Part shown: one piece after another, positions 22,977-33,939 of the stretch
How positions within the stretch are numbered: the stretch's first letter is position 1
How the letters are laid out: each line of letters begins with the position of its first letter
From: Zea mays
Lineage: Eukaryota; Streptophyta; Magnoliopsida; Poales; Poaceae
Reading direction: 5' to 3'
Assembly (NCBI RefSeq): GCF_902167145.1
Contig: NC_050104.1
Coordinates: 105,535,849-105,599,848 of the forward strand
DNA length: 64,000 bases
Notes under the pieces: generated by a model
Told to the model about the DNA's origin: nothing
Databases searched by the model: none
Seen by the model: only the letters and a program-made list of their open reading frames with translations
Position numbers and translations under genes: made by a program

Positions 22977-23106
22977 TTTTCTCGGGTGTGCATGAGTGAG
23001 GACAAAGTGCTCAAAAGACCCGTGTTGGTCTGTGGAGACAATATATGATCCTAGAGAGCTCAGGAGTAAGTATTGTCGATCCAGGGATTGGACAGGGTGT
23101 TACAAG

Positions 23107-23117
23107 TGGTATCAGAG
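23107..23117 (+). other. Primer binding site of Cassandra
   Basis: TGGTATCAGAG lies two bases after the 5' LTR end and is complementary to the 3' end of initiator tRNA-Met, the usual primer of this family. Confidence 0.85.
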
Positions 23118-23779
23118 ACGACCCTCGAGGTTTCATGGGCGTGTGTGGGCTAGGGAGTTCGGGTATATGGTGCATGACGCATGTGGGCCCGGAGTGGTCA
23201 CATGACATGGCATATGACGACACTAGATACACAGACGTGGCTAAGAGGGGAGGTTCCTAGATTGGGGTTGACCGACGAGGACGTCGGTCTTCTAACGGGG
23301 GTGGATTGTGATATTCTGGCTCCTGGGATGGTGATATCATGACCCAAGGCTTAATAGAATTAATAGAGTATCCATACTAATAAGGTGCATCTTCTTTTTC
23401 GGAAGCCTATCTCGAAAGAATCTCCAAGTTAAGCGTGCTTGGCTTGGAGTAATTTGGGATGGGTGACCGGCCGAGAAGTTTTCTCGGGTTGGAGACATTA
23501 TATGATCCTAGAGAGCTGCAGGATTAAGTATCGCCAGTCCAGAGATTGGACGGGGTGTTACAGATATCTGGTGGGGAATTATTAGAATTTATATAGTCTA
23601 GTCCTTATAAGCCCATATATATATAGTATATGTATTTAGAGCCCTGGACTCTGTTTAACTATAGGAAGCCCCGACCACCCGCCCGGTTGACCAGGCGCAC
23701 CATCCGGTCCACCCACTATAATGTTTACGCTTAGTTATACACAGGTTTACGCTCATGTACCATCGTATAAAACCAACCG

Positions 23780-24400
23780 CTCTACTTGGCCTTTCGCGAT
23801 GACTGAGACTAGGGTTTCAGTGGCGGCGGTTGCGCGACACGAGCGAGCGCGGGGGACAAGCGTCCCCATAGATGAGATCCATGGCGGATGGCCTCCCCGT
23901 CATCGTTCTAGAGGTGCCTTCCCTTCATTTCCCTCATTTTCTTACCTCCCCTAACCTTACCTCCTTTCCCCGCACGTAGGCACCACCAGTTTCTTCTTCC
24001 CCCATCTTCATCTTCCTCGTAGCGCCGGTGCTACATCTCCAGACTGCCCCTGCTCCGCGCGGAGCCGCTCTTCAACGCGACTGCACGACTATTGTTCCTA
24101 GCGGCGGTGGTGTTCCGTGGTGTGACAGCAAAATCGACGATCGCAGGAACGCGCTCGACTTTGACTCTCCAGGCGCCGCTAACCGCATCGTCCCCCGTGA
24201 GGACGCCCCTCGCATGCCAACCGCTGTGTCTGCGACGACTTGGCCTCCCCTCCACCGACTAGATCCACACCGCCAACAGGCTCACCGCCGACGACCTTGA
24301 CTCACCGCTCAGTTCGGGCCAGGAGTTCGTCATCCTGCTCCCCTGTTAGGTGGAACAAGTGGAGGTGCAGTTCTAATCTTGGCCGCTGCCGTGGTATGTG
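23780..24400 (+). other. GC-rich, possibly captured gene fragment inside E1
   Basis: The GC content is far above the surrounding sequence, with short open stretches (about 24028-24300 and 23720-23950) but no full ORF. The phrase TADDLDSPLSSGQEFVILLPC can be read around 24287-24350 in one frame and ends at a stop before a GT. I do not recognise the parent gene. A captured exon is an inference from composition and from position inside TIRs. Confidence 0.4.
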
Positions 24401-25099
24401 CCGATTTCTGCTAATTTGGTAATTTGACTTTTCCAATGTAGAAATGCAGAGCCAATATCACTATTTGGTATCACCTGATCCTATTCACTTATCTGTTTGG
24501 GCCATAAGACTATGTGTTTGCATAAAACAAATTCACTATTGTGCTAAAAAAGAACATAAATTCACTATTTATTTCGTATGTCTGGTATTATCAATCCATG
24601 TCCCCTGAATCCAGAAGTTTCACCCAAGAGATAATCTAAATTCATGGATCGAATGCTAAGGGGCATTATGGGTTGTTGTACTGTCTTATGTAGTCTATTC
24701 ATTTTATTATGCACTTGTTTGTAGTTTAGACAATGTATCTGGTGTCACTACTCACTATATTATGTTGTTCCCGACAAGTTAGTTGAGTTGAAGCTTGTGT
24801 CACTAGATTATACTAAGTTCAAGCTATAACCTGCTCAGTCATTGCACATGTCATACTTGCACAAGATTGCAACACCATGCATCAACACATACAGTGGGCA
24901 CTATCTTGTCCTAACACAAAAATATTGGTAGCTTCTGTCCACCTTGGACCAGTTTTATGTGAATTTGCAATAGTCAACTGATTCTTGTGTCACAAATATT
25001 ATTATTTTTGTCTAGTTTACTAGTGTCCAAACTACATTGACTGCATTCTTAATTAGTCACTAGATTAAGGCTTCTCTTGCAAAAGAGATTTAGTTTTTT

Positions 25100-25216
25100 T
25101 CCCAGATTGCAGCTAAGCCAGAAGAAAAGGCGGAAGAAGAGCCAGAATTCCCATTAGAAGTCATCTCAAATGCTGGAGGTGTACCCATAGTGATGGATGA
25201 AACTATTGGGGTTTAA
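25100..25216 (+). other. Exon-like fragment inside E1
   Basis: After a T-rich stretch and an AG (25107 region) an open frame reads AAKPEEKAEEEPEFPLEV then ISNAGGVPIVMDETIGV and stops at about 25216. The acceptor-like start and the coding-like, acidic composition suggest the last exon of a captured gene. The source gene is not recognised. Confidence 0.35.
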
Positions 25217-25394
25217 TTTTGATAGTGATACAAAATCTTCCATTCGAGGACGTTATGCAACTCTGCCATTTGTTCTACAAGATTGCTATTAAGGTTGTAG
25301 AGAATGATGACATTTACATAAAATACTCCAACGTAAGTTACGACACATTTTGTTGTGTTTTATGCTATAGTTACCTCAAAATACTTCTTGATGC

Positions 25395-25500
25395 ATTTTA
25401 CTTCAATTTACGAAATTCTTGATGCGTTTTACGCCAATTTACGAAATTCTTGATGCGTTTTACACCAATTTACGTTATTTTTATGCATTTTACGACAACC
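25395..25500. repeat. Short tandem repeat, about 3 copies of a 33-bp unit
   Basis: Units of the form TTCTTGATGC(A/G)TTTTAC..CAATTTACG repeat three times just left of the Huck-like insertion. They share the TTTACG motif spread through E1-E3. Confidence 0.75.
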
Positions 25501-25524
25501 TTGTGCGAAGCGAGATACACAACA

Positions 25525-26934
25525 TGTCGGGTACCCTAATTAGGGGTACCCCCAACACTCCTAAACTCGGCTGGTAATCACCATCAGCACAAGCTGCAGA
25601 GACTGATGGGCGCAATTCAGGTCAAGGCTTCGTCTACTCAAGGGACGCAATCTCGCCTCGCCCGAGCCAAGCCTCGGGCGAGAACAGTAGTCCCAGGCGA
25701 ATTCACGCCTCGCCCGAGGGCCTCCTCAAGCAACGGGCGCACCTTCGACTCGCCCGAAGCCCAGCTCGGGCAGGCTTCGTTGTGAAGCAACCTTGGCCAA
25801 ATCACCTCACCAACCGACCGTATCATAGGCGCATTCAATACAAGGATCGCCTGGCGCCTTATCCCGACACGCGTGCCTCAGTCGACAAGGTCGAAGTGAC
25901 CACAATCACTTCGCCCTCCTACTGACTGACCTGATAGGAAAACAGCGCCGCTCGCCCCTCTCCGACTGCTGTGCCACCCGCCACGGTGAGGCTGACAGCA
26001 GCAGAGTCCAGCCTCAGGCGCAACAGGAAGCTTCTTCTCGCCTGACCTTGGGCCTCGGCCTAAGGAGGAAGTCTCCGCCTCGCCCAACCCCAGGGCACGG
26101 CCCCCTCCTCGACCTCGGAAGGTGGTCTCCGCCTCGCCCGACCCCAGGGCTCGGCCTCAACCTCGACCTCAAAAGGTGGTCTCCGCCTCACCCGACCCCA
26201 GGGCCCAGCCTCAACCTCGACCTCGGGAGGAATCGCGTCCTCGCCCGACCCCGGCCTCTGCCTTAGGAGGAGTCTCCGCCTCGCCCGACCTTGGGCTCGG
26301 ACCGACTACGCCACGGAGGATACATCATTACCCTATCCCTAGCTAGCTCAGGCTACAGGGGAACAAGACTGGCGTCCCATCCAGGCTCGCCCCGGTAACA
26401 AGTAATGATGGCTTCCCACGTGCGTCCATGACGATGGCGGTTCTCAGCCCCTTACGGAAGCAAGGAGACGTCAGCAAGGTCCCAATAGCCCCGACAGCTG
26501 TGCTTCTACAGGGCTCAAACGCTCCTCCGACGGCCACGACACCGTGTACACAGGGCTCTAGCACCTCTCCGATAGCCACATTGGCATGTACATAGGGCTC
26601 TGGCTCCTCTCTGCCGGACACATTAGCATATTGCTACACCCCCATTGTACACCTGGACCCTCTCCTTGCATCTATAAAAGGAAGGGCCAGGGCCCTCATA
26701 TGGGAGGGTGGTCGCGCGGGAGGACGGGCTGACGAACCGGCTCACACTCTCTCTCTCTCTCCCTCGCGAACGCTTGTAACCCCTACTGCAAGCGCACCCA
26801 CTCTGGCGCAGGATAACACGAGCCGCGGTTTTCCCCCCTTTGTGTTCCATCTCGCGCCAACCCATATGGGCCGGGGCATGCAGCGACAATTTTACTCGTC
26901 GGTCCAGGGACCCCCCGGGGTCGAAACGCCGACA
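25525..26934 (+). repeat. 5' LTR of the Huck-like element
   Basis: 1410 bp, GC-rich, with repeated CTCGCCCGACCCCAGGGC-type motifs around 26050-26300 and a short CT microsatellite near 26747-26764. TATAAAAG at 26673-26680 is the core promoter candidate for the genomic RNA. Confidence 0.93.
26673..26680 (+). promoter_or_regulatory. TATA box in the Huck-like 5' LTR
   Basis: TATAAAAG, repeated at the equivalent position of the 3' LTR (39984-39991). It is the expected RNA polymerase II promoter of the element. Confidence 0.7.
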
Positions 26935-26954
26935 GTTGGTGCGCCAGGTAGGGG
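26935..26954 (+). other. Primer binding site of the Huck-like element
   Basis: GTTGGTGCGCCAGGTAGGGG directly follows the 5' LTR. The TGG(T/C)GCGCCAGGTAGGGG form is usual for this group. The primer tRNA is not named here. Confidence 0.75.
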
Positions 26955-27057
26955 CCTGCTGCGTGTTGACGAACAACTTCCCGTTGAGTTCCAGATGGGT
27001 AGTCTCCAGCAACCTCTTCATCCCGGGACGCCGCTCCGTTTTGGGAGTCTCGAGTTC

Positions 27058-28710
27058 ATGTCCCTTGACGGCAGCTACGACATGGTACTCCTTCCCCCGC
27101 AGCGCGGCAGCGACAACGACGACCGTCAGCCCGCCCGGCGGCGGCGGACTCGGCGACGTCTTCCCCCCGTGGCGGAAGAGCAGCATCCGGGTTTGTCCCG
27201 TCGCCTTCCTCGCCGCAGGAGGAGGAGGAGGGGCAACCGCGGCCAAGCAGGAGGCGGCACCTCATTGGCTGTCGAGCGAGTCGACGACGCCGGCACCCCA
27301 GCGGGGGACATGTCGGGCGTTGACCTCGCGCCTGAGACGACGGCGAGTGTCGTTTCCCTGCAATGTGCCAACCCCAAGCGGACAAATGACGCCAGCACAC
27401 TCGCGGAGGACTTACTGGGTGTTAGCCTCGTACCTGAGATAACGGTGTAGTCCGTCCCTGACGCGACCTTGTCACCGTCCACTGATCGAGAGGTACCGTC
27501 TGTTTTCCACCCTGTGCCTTTTAGATTCAGCTTAGATCCACCAAGCGATCCCGCTTCGGTGAGCGCTTTTATAAAGGCATATCCTAACCTTCCGAGGTAC
27601 CATATGTGGTCAACCTGGGACCGACTGACGGCCGTCTCGACCTACGGGCCCCCGGGTTTCGAGGAAGACAACGAGCTCGACTCTAGTTGGGATTTCTTCG
27701 GGCTCGGTAATCCCAGTGCCATGCGAGACTTCATGACCGCATGTGACTACTGCCTCTCCCATTGCTCCGATGATGGCCACAGCCTTGACGACGAAGATTG
27801 TGGCCCAAGTCGCGAATGTTTCCACGTCGATCTAGGGGGTCACGACGAAGGCAACCACCTTGGTATGCCGGAGGACGATGATCCCCCCGGGCCTGCGCCT
27901 CGCGTTGACATCCTGCGGGAGCTAGCTATGGTCCCAGTCCCTGCGGGGGGTTAGGACACACAGCTCGAGCAAATCCGTGAGATGCAGGCCAAGCTCGACG
28001 AGGAAGCAGGACAACTTGTGCAGCTCCAGCAAAACATCGAGCAGGAGTGGGCAGGCCGTGCACTCGCCGGAGGAGCGCGTCATCAGGCCTAGGACATCCA
28101 GCGCCGTATCACTGACGATGCCAGGGCAAGGCTAGCCCCGGCTTCCAGTGGGGTCGGCCAGAACCTGGCTGCAGCGGCAATACTGCTCCGAGCGATGCCG
28201 GAGCCGTCCACCACCGAGGGGCGGCGTATCCAGGGAGAACTCAAGAATCTCCTGGAGGATGTCGTGGTCCGACGGGCCGAGAGCTCTGCCTCCCGAAGGC
28301 AAGGGTGCCCCCCGGAGCATCGCGCCGCGACTTCCCGATTCATGTGGGAAGCCTCGATCCACACCGAGCGCACGCGGGACGCGACGCCTGCAGCCCCAGG
28401 TCGCCTCGGCAACGAGCACCATCGCCGAGACCGCCGAGCTTGTCTCGACGAGAAGGTGCGCCGAGGCTACCACCCCAGGCATGGGGGACGCTACGATAGT
28501 GGGGAGGATCGGAGCCCCTCGCCCGAACCACCAGGTCCGCAAGCCTTCAGCCGGGCCATACGACGGGCGCCGTTCCCGACCCGGTTCCGAGCCCCGACTA
28601 CCATCATTAAGTACTCGGGGGAACGAGGCCGGAACTATGGCTTGCGAACTACCGGCTGGCCTGCCAGCTAGGTGGGACGGACGATGACAACCTCATCATC
28701 CGCAACCTCC
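27058..28710 (+). pseudogene. Gag N-terminal part of the Huck-like element
   Basis: The likely start is the ATG at 27058 (MSLDGSYDMVLLPP). An Arg-rich stretch, then an acidic region (EEDNELDSSWDFFGLGNPS) and a coiled-coil-like LEQIREMQAKLDEEAGQLVQL follow. Stops at 27448-27450, 27952-27954 and 28090-28092 are all TAG. Two frameshifts, near 28625 and 28710, move the reading into the frame used by the rest of gag-pol. The long N-terminal extension before the Retrotrans_gag core is typical of Huck. It is not functional. Confidence 0.82.
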
Positions 28711-30241
28711 CCTGTTCCTCTCCGACGCCGCCCGATCCTGGCTGGAGCATCTGCCTCCTGCGCAGATCTCCAACTGGGACGACTTGGTCAAAGCCTTCGC
28801 TGGAAACTTCTAGGGCACGTACGTGCGCCCTGGGAACTCCTGGGATCTCCGAAGTTGCCGCCAACAGCCAGGGGAATCCCTGCGGGAGTACATCCGGCGG
28901 TTTTCGTAGCAGCGCACCGAGCTGCCCAACATCATCGACTCGGACGTCATAGGGGCGTTCCTTGCCGGCACCACTTGCCGCGACATAGTGAGCAAACTGG
29001 GTCGCAAGGCTCCCACCAAGGCGAGCGAGTTGATGGACATCGCCACCAAGTTCGCCTCTGGTCAGGAGGCGGTCGAGGCCATCTTCTGGAAGGACAAGCA
29101 GCCTCAGGGATGCCAGCAAGAAGACGTCCCCGAGGCGTCCGCCTAGCGCAGCACGAAGAAGAAAACCAAGAAGAAGTCGCAAGCAAAGCGCGATGCCGCC
29201 GACGCAGATCTTGTCGCCGCTGTCGAGCACAGGAACCCTTGGAAGCCTCCCGGAGGGGCCAACCTGTTCGACAAGATGCTCAAGGATTCGTGCCCCTATC
29301 ACCAGGGCCCTGTCAAGCACACCCTTGAGGAATGCGTCATGCTTCGGCGCTACTTCCATAAGGTCGTGCCCCCGGCGGAAGGTGGCAAAGGCCATGACAA
29401 CGACAAGAAGGAGGGTGACAAGGCAGAGGAGTTCCCCGAGGTCCACGACTGTTTCATGATCTACGGTGGGCGAGTGGTGAACGCCTCGGCTCGGCACCGC
29501 AAGCAGGAGCGCCGGGAGGTCTGCTCGGTAAAGGTGGCGGCGCCAGTCTACCTAGACTGGTCCGACAAGCCCATCACCTTCGACCAAGGCGACCACCCCG
29601 ACTACATGCCGAGCCCAGGAAAGTACCCGCTCGTTGTCGACCCCGTCATCGGCAACGTCAGGCTCACCAAGGTCCTCATGGACGGAGGCAGCAGCCTCAA
29701 CATCATCTACGCTGAGACCCTCGGGCTCTTGGAAATCGATCTGTCCACGATCCGGGCCGGTGCGGCGCCCTTTCACGGAATCATCCCCGGGAAGCGCGTC
29801 CAGCCCCTTGGACAACTCGATCTGCCCGTCTGCTTCGGGACTCCCTCCAACTTCCGAAAGGAAACCCCCACGTTCGAGGTGGTCGGGTTCCGAGGAACCT
29901 ACCACACGGTGCTGGGGAGACCGTGCTACGCCAAGTTCATGGCCATCCCCAACTACACCTACCTCAAGCTCAAGATGCCCGGTCCCAACGGGGTCATCAC
30001 CGTCGGATCCACGTACCGACACGCGTACGAATGCGACATGGAGTGCGTGGAGTACGCTGAGGCCCTCGCCGAGTCCGAGGCCCTCATCGCCGACCTGGAA
30101 TGCCTCTCCAAGGAGGTGCTAGATGCGAAGCGCCACGCCGGCAACTTCGAGCCAGCCGAGGCGGTTAAGTCCGTCCCTCTCGACCCCAGCAACGACGCCT
30201 GCAAGCAAGTTCGGATCGGCTCCGAGCTCGACCCCAAATAG
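28711..30241 (+). pseudogene. Gag core, zinc motif and protease of the Huck-like element
   Basis: The Retrotrans_gag core reads LFLSDAARSWLEHLPP then ISNWDDLVKAF with GESLREYIRRF. TAG codons at 28811-28813, 28907-28909 and 29144-29146 break it. A zinc-binding-like CPYHQGPVKHTLEEC (about 29290) precedes the protease, whose active-site region is VLMDGGSSLNIIYAETLG (D-G-G, as in Tat elements) with a VLGRPCYAKFMA flap. It ends at the TAG 30239-30241, after which RT continues in the same frame. Confidence 0.88.
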
Positions 30242-32149
30242 GAAGCAGTGCTTGTCGACTTTCTCCACGCGAACGCCGAGGTTTTTGCGTGGAGTCCCTC
30301 GGACATGCCAGGCATATCGAGGGATGTCGCCGAGCACTCGCTGGATATCCGAGCTGGAGCCCGACCCGTGAAGCAGCCTCTGTGCCTTTTCGATGAAGAA
30401 AAGCGCAGAGCCATAGACGAGGAGATTCACAAGCTGATGGCTGCGGGGTTCATCAAAGAGGTATTCCATCCTGAATGGTTAGCCAACCCTGTGCTTGTGA
30501 AAAAGAAAGGTGGGAAATGGAGGATGTGTGTAGACTACACTGGTCTAAACAAAGCATGTCCGAAGGTTCCATACCCTCTGCCTCGCATCGATCAAATCGT
30601 GGATTCCACTGCTAGGTGCGAAACCCTATCATTCCTTGACGCCTACTTAGGGTATCACCAAATCAAGATGAAAGAGTCCGACCAGCTCGTGACTTCTTTC
30701 ATCACACCTTTTGGCATGTACTGCTATATTACTCTGCCATTTGGTTTGAGGAATGCAGGCGCGACATACCAAAGGTGCATGAATCACGTGTTCGGAGAGC
30801 ACATCGGCCGAACGGTCGAGGCTTACGTCGATGACATCGTAGTCAAGACGAGAAAAGCCTCTGACCTCCTCTCTGACCTTGAAACGACATTCAAGTGTCT
30901 GAGGGCGAAGGGCGTGAAACTCAATACCGAGAAGTGTGTCTTCGGAGTCCCTCGAGGCATGCTCCTGGGGTTCATCGTCTTCGAGCAGGGCATCGAGGCC
31001 AACCTGGAGAAAATCGCGGCCATCACCAACATGGGGCATATCAAAGACTTGAAAGGAGTACAAAGGGTCATGGGATGCCTTACGGCTCTGAGCCGCTTCA
31101 TCTCGCGCCTCGGCGAAAAAGGCCTACCCTTGTACCGCCTCTTAAGGAAGACCGAGCGCTTCACTTGGACCCCCGAGGCCGAGGAAGCCCTCGAAAACTT
31201 AAAGGCGCTCCTTTCAAACGCACCCATCTTGGTGCCCCCCGCTGCAGGAGAAGCCCTCTTGATCTACGTAGCCGCAACCACATAGGTGGTCAACGCCGCG
31301 ATCGTAGTCGAGAGACGAGAAGAAGGGCATGCACTGCTCGTCCAGAGGCCGGTCTACTTCATCAGTGAAGTGCTGTCCGAGACTAAGATCCGCTACCCGC
31401 AAATTCAGAAGCTACTATACGTAGTAATTCTGACGCGGCGAAGGTTGCGACACTATTTTGAGTGTCATCCGGTGACTGTGGTGTCATCCTTTCCCCTGGG
31501 GGAGATCATCCAGTGCCGAGAGGCCTCGGGTAGGATAGCAAGGTGGGCGGTGGAGATCATGGGCGAGACAATCTCGTTCGCTCCTCAGAAGGCCATCAAC
31601 TCCCAAGTCTTGGCAGACTTCGTGGCTGAATGGGTCGACACCCAGCTACCAACAGCTCCGATCCAACCGGAACACTGGACCATGTACTTCGATGGGTCGC
31701 TGATGAAAACAGGAGCCGGCGTGGGCCTGCTCTTCATCTCACCCCTCGGGAAGCACCTCCGCTACGTGCTGCGCCTCCATTTCCCGGCGTCAAACAACAT
31801 GGCCGAGTATGAGGCTCTGGCTAACGGGTTGCGCATCGCCATCGAGCTAGGGGTTCGGCGCCTCGACGCTCGTGGTGACTCGCAGCTTGTCATCGACCAA
31901 GTCATGAAGAACTCCCACTGCCGCGACCAGAAGATGGAGGCCTACTGCGACAAGGTTCGGCGCCTAGAAGACAAGTTCTACGGGCTCGAGCTCAACCACG
32001 TCGCCCGACGGTACAACGAGACTGCGGATGAGCTGGCGAAAATAGCCTCGGGGCGGATAACGGTTCCCCCGGACGTCTTCTCCAGAGATATACATCAACC
32101 CTCCGTCAAGATCGATGACACGCCCGAGCCCGAGGAGGCCTCGGCCTGA
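30242..32149 (+). pseudogene. Reverse transcriptase and RNase H regions of the Huck-like element
   Basis: RT motifs: KKKGGKWRMCVDYTGLNKA, SFLDAYLGYHQIKM, TLPFGLRNAGATYQR and the catalytic YVDDIVVKTR. A TAG at 31283-31285 interrupts the first RNase H-like region (LLIYVAATT then VVNAAIV). The second RNase H has acidic residues in MYFDGSLMKTGAGVG, NNMAEYEAL and ARGDSQLVIDQV. The double RNase H arrangement equals that of the other Tat-lineage element (9906-11975). The region ends at a TGA at 32147-32149 with the frame still continuing. Confidence 0.9.
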
Positions 32150-33469
32150 CCCAAGGCATCCTCGACCGCCGAGGGTGAGGCACTGCGTGTCGAGGGAGAG
32201 CGGAATGGGGTCATGCCTAATCGAAACTGGTAGACCTCGTACATGCAATATCTCCACCGAGGAGAGCTACCCCTTGACAAAGCCGAAGCTCGGCGACTGG
32301 CGCGGCGCGCCAAGTCGTTCGTCTTACTGGGTTATGAAAAGGAGCTCTACCACCGTAGCCCCTCAGGCATTCTCCAACGATGCATATCCATCGCTGAAGG
32401 ACAGTAGCTATTGCAAGAGATACACTCGGGGGCTTGCGGTCACCATGCAGCACCTTGAGCCCTCGTCGTGAACGCCTTCCGACAAGGCTTCTACTGGCCG
32501 ACCGCGGTGGCCGACGCCACTAGGATTGTACGCTCCTACTAGGGGTGTCAATTCTACGCGAGACAGACGCACTTGCCCGCTCAGGCCTTGCAGACAATAC
32601 CCATCACCTGGCCGTTTGCTGTGTGGGGTCTGGACCTCGTCGGTCCCCTACAGAAGGCACCTGGGGGCTTCTCGCACCTGCTGGTCGCCATCGACAAATT
32701 CTCCAAGTGGATCGAGGTCCGACCCCTAACGAGCATCAGGTCCGAGCAGGCGGTGGCTTTCTTCACCAGCATCATCCATCGCTTCGGGGTCCCGAACTCC
32801 ATCATCACCGACAATGGCACCCAGTTCACTGGCAAGAAGTTCCTGGACTTTTGCGAGGACCACCACATCTGTGTGGACTGGGCCGTCGTAGCTCACCCCA
32901 TGACGAATGGGCAGGTGGAGCGTGCCAACGGTATGCTTCTGTAGGGACTTAAACCGAGGATCTACAACGACCTCAACAAGTTCGGCAAGCGGTGGATGAA
33001 GGAACTACCCTCGGTGGTCTGGAGTCTGAGGACGACGCCAAGCTGAGCCACGGGTTTCTCACCGTTCTTTCTAGTCTATGGGGCTGAGGCTATCTTGCCA
33101 ACAGACTTAGAATACGGTCCCCCGAGGACAAAGGCGTACGACGACCAAAGCAACCAGACCAGCCGAGAAGACTCGCTGGACCAGCTGGAAGAGGCTCGGG
33201 ACGTGGCCTTCCTACACTCGGCGCGATATCAGCAGTCTCTGCGACGCTACCACGCCCGAGGGGTTCGGCCCCGAGACCTCCAAGTAGGAGACTTGGTGCT
33301 TCGGCTGCGGCAAGACGCCCGAGGGTGCTACAAGCTTACTCCCCGCTGGGAAGGGCCGTTCATCATCGCCAAGATTTTGAAGCCCGGGACATACAAGCTG
33401 GCCAACGATCAAGGCGAGGTCTACAACAACGCTTGGAACATCCGACAGCTACGTCGCTTTTACCCTTAA
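32150..33469 (+). pseudogene. Integrase region of the Huck-like element
   Basis: The frame is maintained from RT to the end but is broken by stops. The zinc region HSGACGHHAAP ... GCQFYARQTH (about 32420-32570) contains TAG and TGA changes. The core shows WGLDLVGPLQKAPGG, IITDNGTQFTGKKF and NGQVERANGMLL (the D-D-E residues), then a TAG at 32942-32944. A TGA at 33044-33046 replaces the Arg codon of TPSRATG. The C-terminal domain with VGDLVLRLRQD and WEGPFIIAKIL ends at the TAA 33467-33469. Confidence 0.88.
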
Positions 33470-33939
33470 GATGTTTTCAAGTCGTTCATATGCCTCGTTT
33501 TCTTTACATACACAAATAGAGTCTAACCGTCAAGGAAGGGTCAGCCTTGCCTCGGCAAAGCCCGACCCTCCCTCGGGGGCTAGAAGGGGGGACCCCCTCT
33601 GCGTCAAAATGTTCCTCGGAAAAGTTTTCTACCAAAACGACTTTCGTGCTTTCCGACTATATCGATAACAGAATCCCGCAAAACGAATAAGAGCGCATGT
33701 AAGCGGCAAGGCCGACCAAGCCGAGGGACTTCTACGCCTCCGGGATACGGATACCTCACTCGTCACCTTCCGCGAAAAGTAACTCTTACTCGGATAAGCG
33801 ATTCTGCTACTGACGAACAGGTCCGGATACTCAAAACGAGAGGAAAAGAAACGCAGCTTTATAACACGACAATAAAGTGTTTAGGCCTCGGCGGCCACGA
33901 AAGACACATGCATGCTCCAAACAGACTGCTCCGGCAGAA
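33470..33939. other. Intergenic region between the Huck-like pol and its antisense gene
   Basis: No gene. This is the shared downstream region of two convergent coding regions and would hold both polyadenylation signals. I see none that is convincing. Confidence 0.4.

Larger units (their letters stand above)
22805..23562 (+). mobile_element. Cassandra-type TRIM retrotransposon with 5-bp target duplication
   Basis: 758 bp, flanked by GATAT at 22800-22804 and 23563-23567. LTRs: 22805-23104 (300 bp) and 23307-23562 (256 bp), both TGTGATAT...GTGTTACA. The internal part is only about 200 bases, begins with a TGGTATCAGAG primer site and ends with ACGGGGGTGG. The LTRs contain 5S rRNA-derived sequence, the hallmark of Cassandra. 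Such elements encode nothing and depend on other retrotransposons for their proteins. The 3' LTR lacks 44 bases after the 5S-like part (CTCGGGT joins TGGAGAC). Confidence 0.93.

Noticed and set aside
26048..27450. ORFs in the 5' LTR and leader of the Huck-like element (and matching ones at 39282-39653)
   Set aside because: Repetitive CTCGCCCGACC motifs give open frames by composition; the same ORFs recur in both LTRs.
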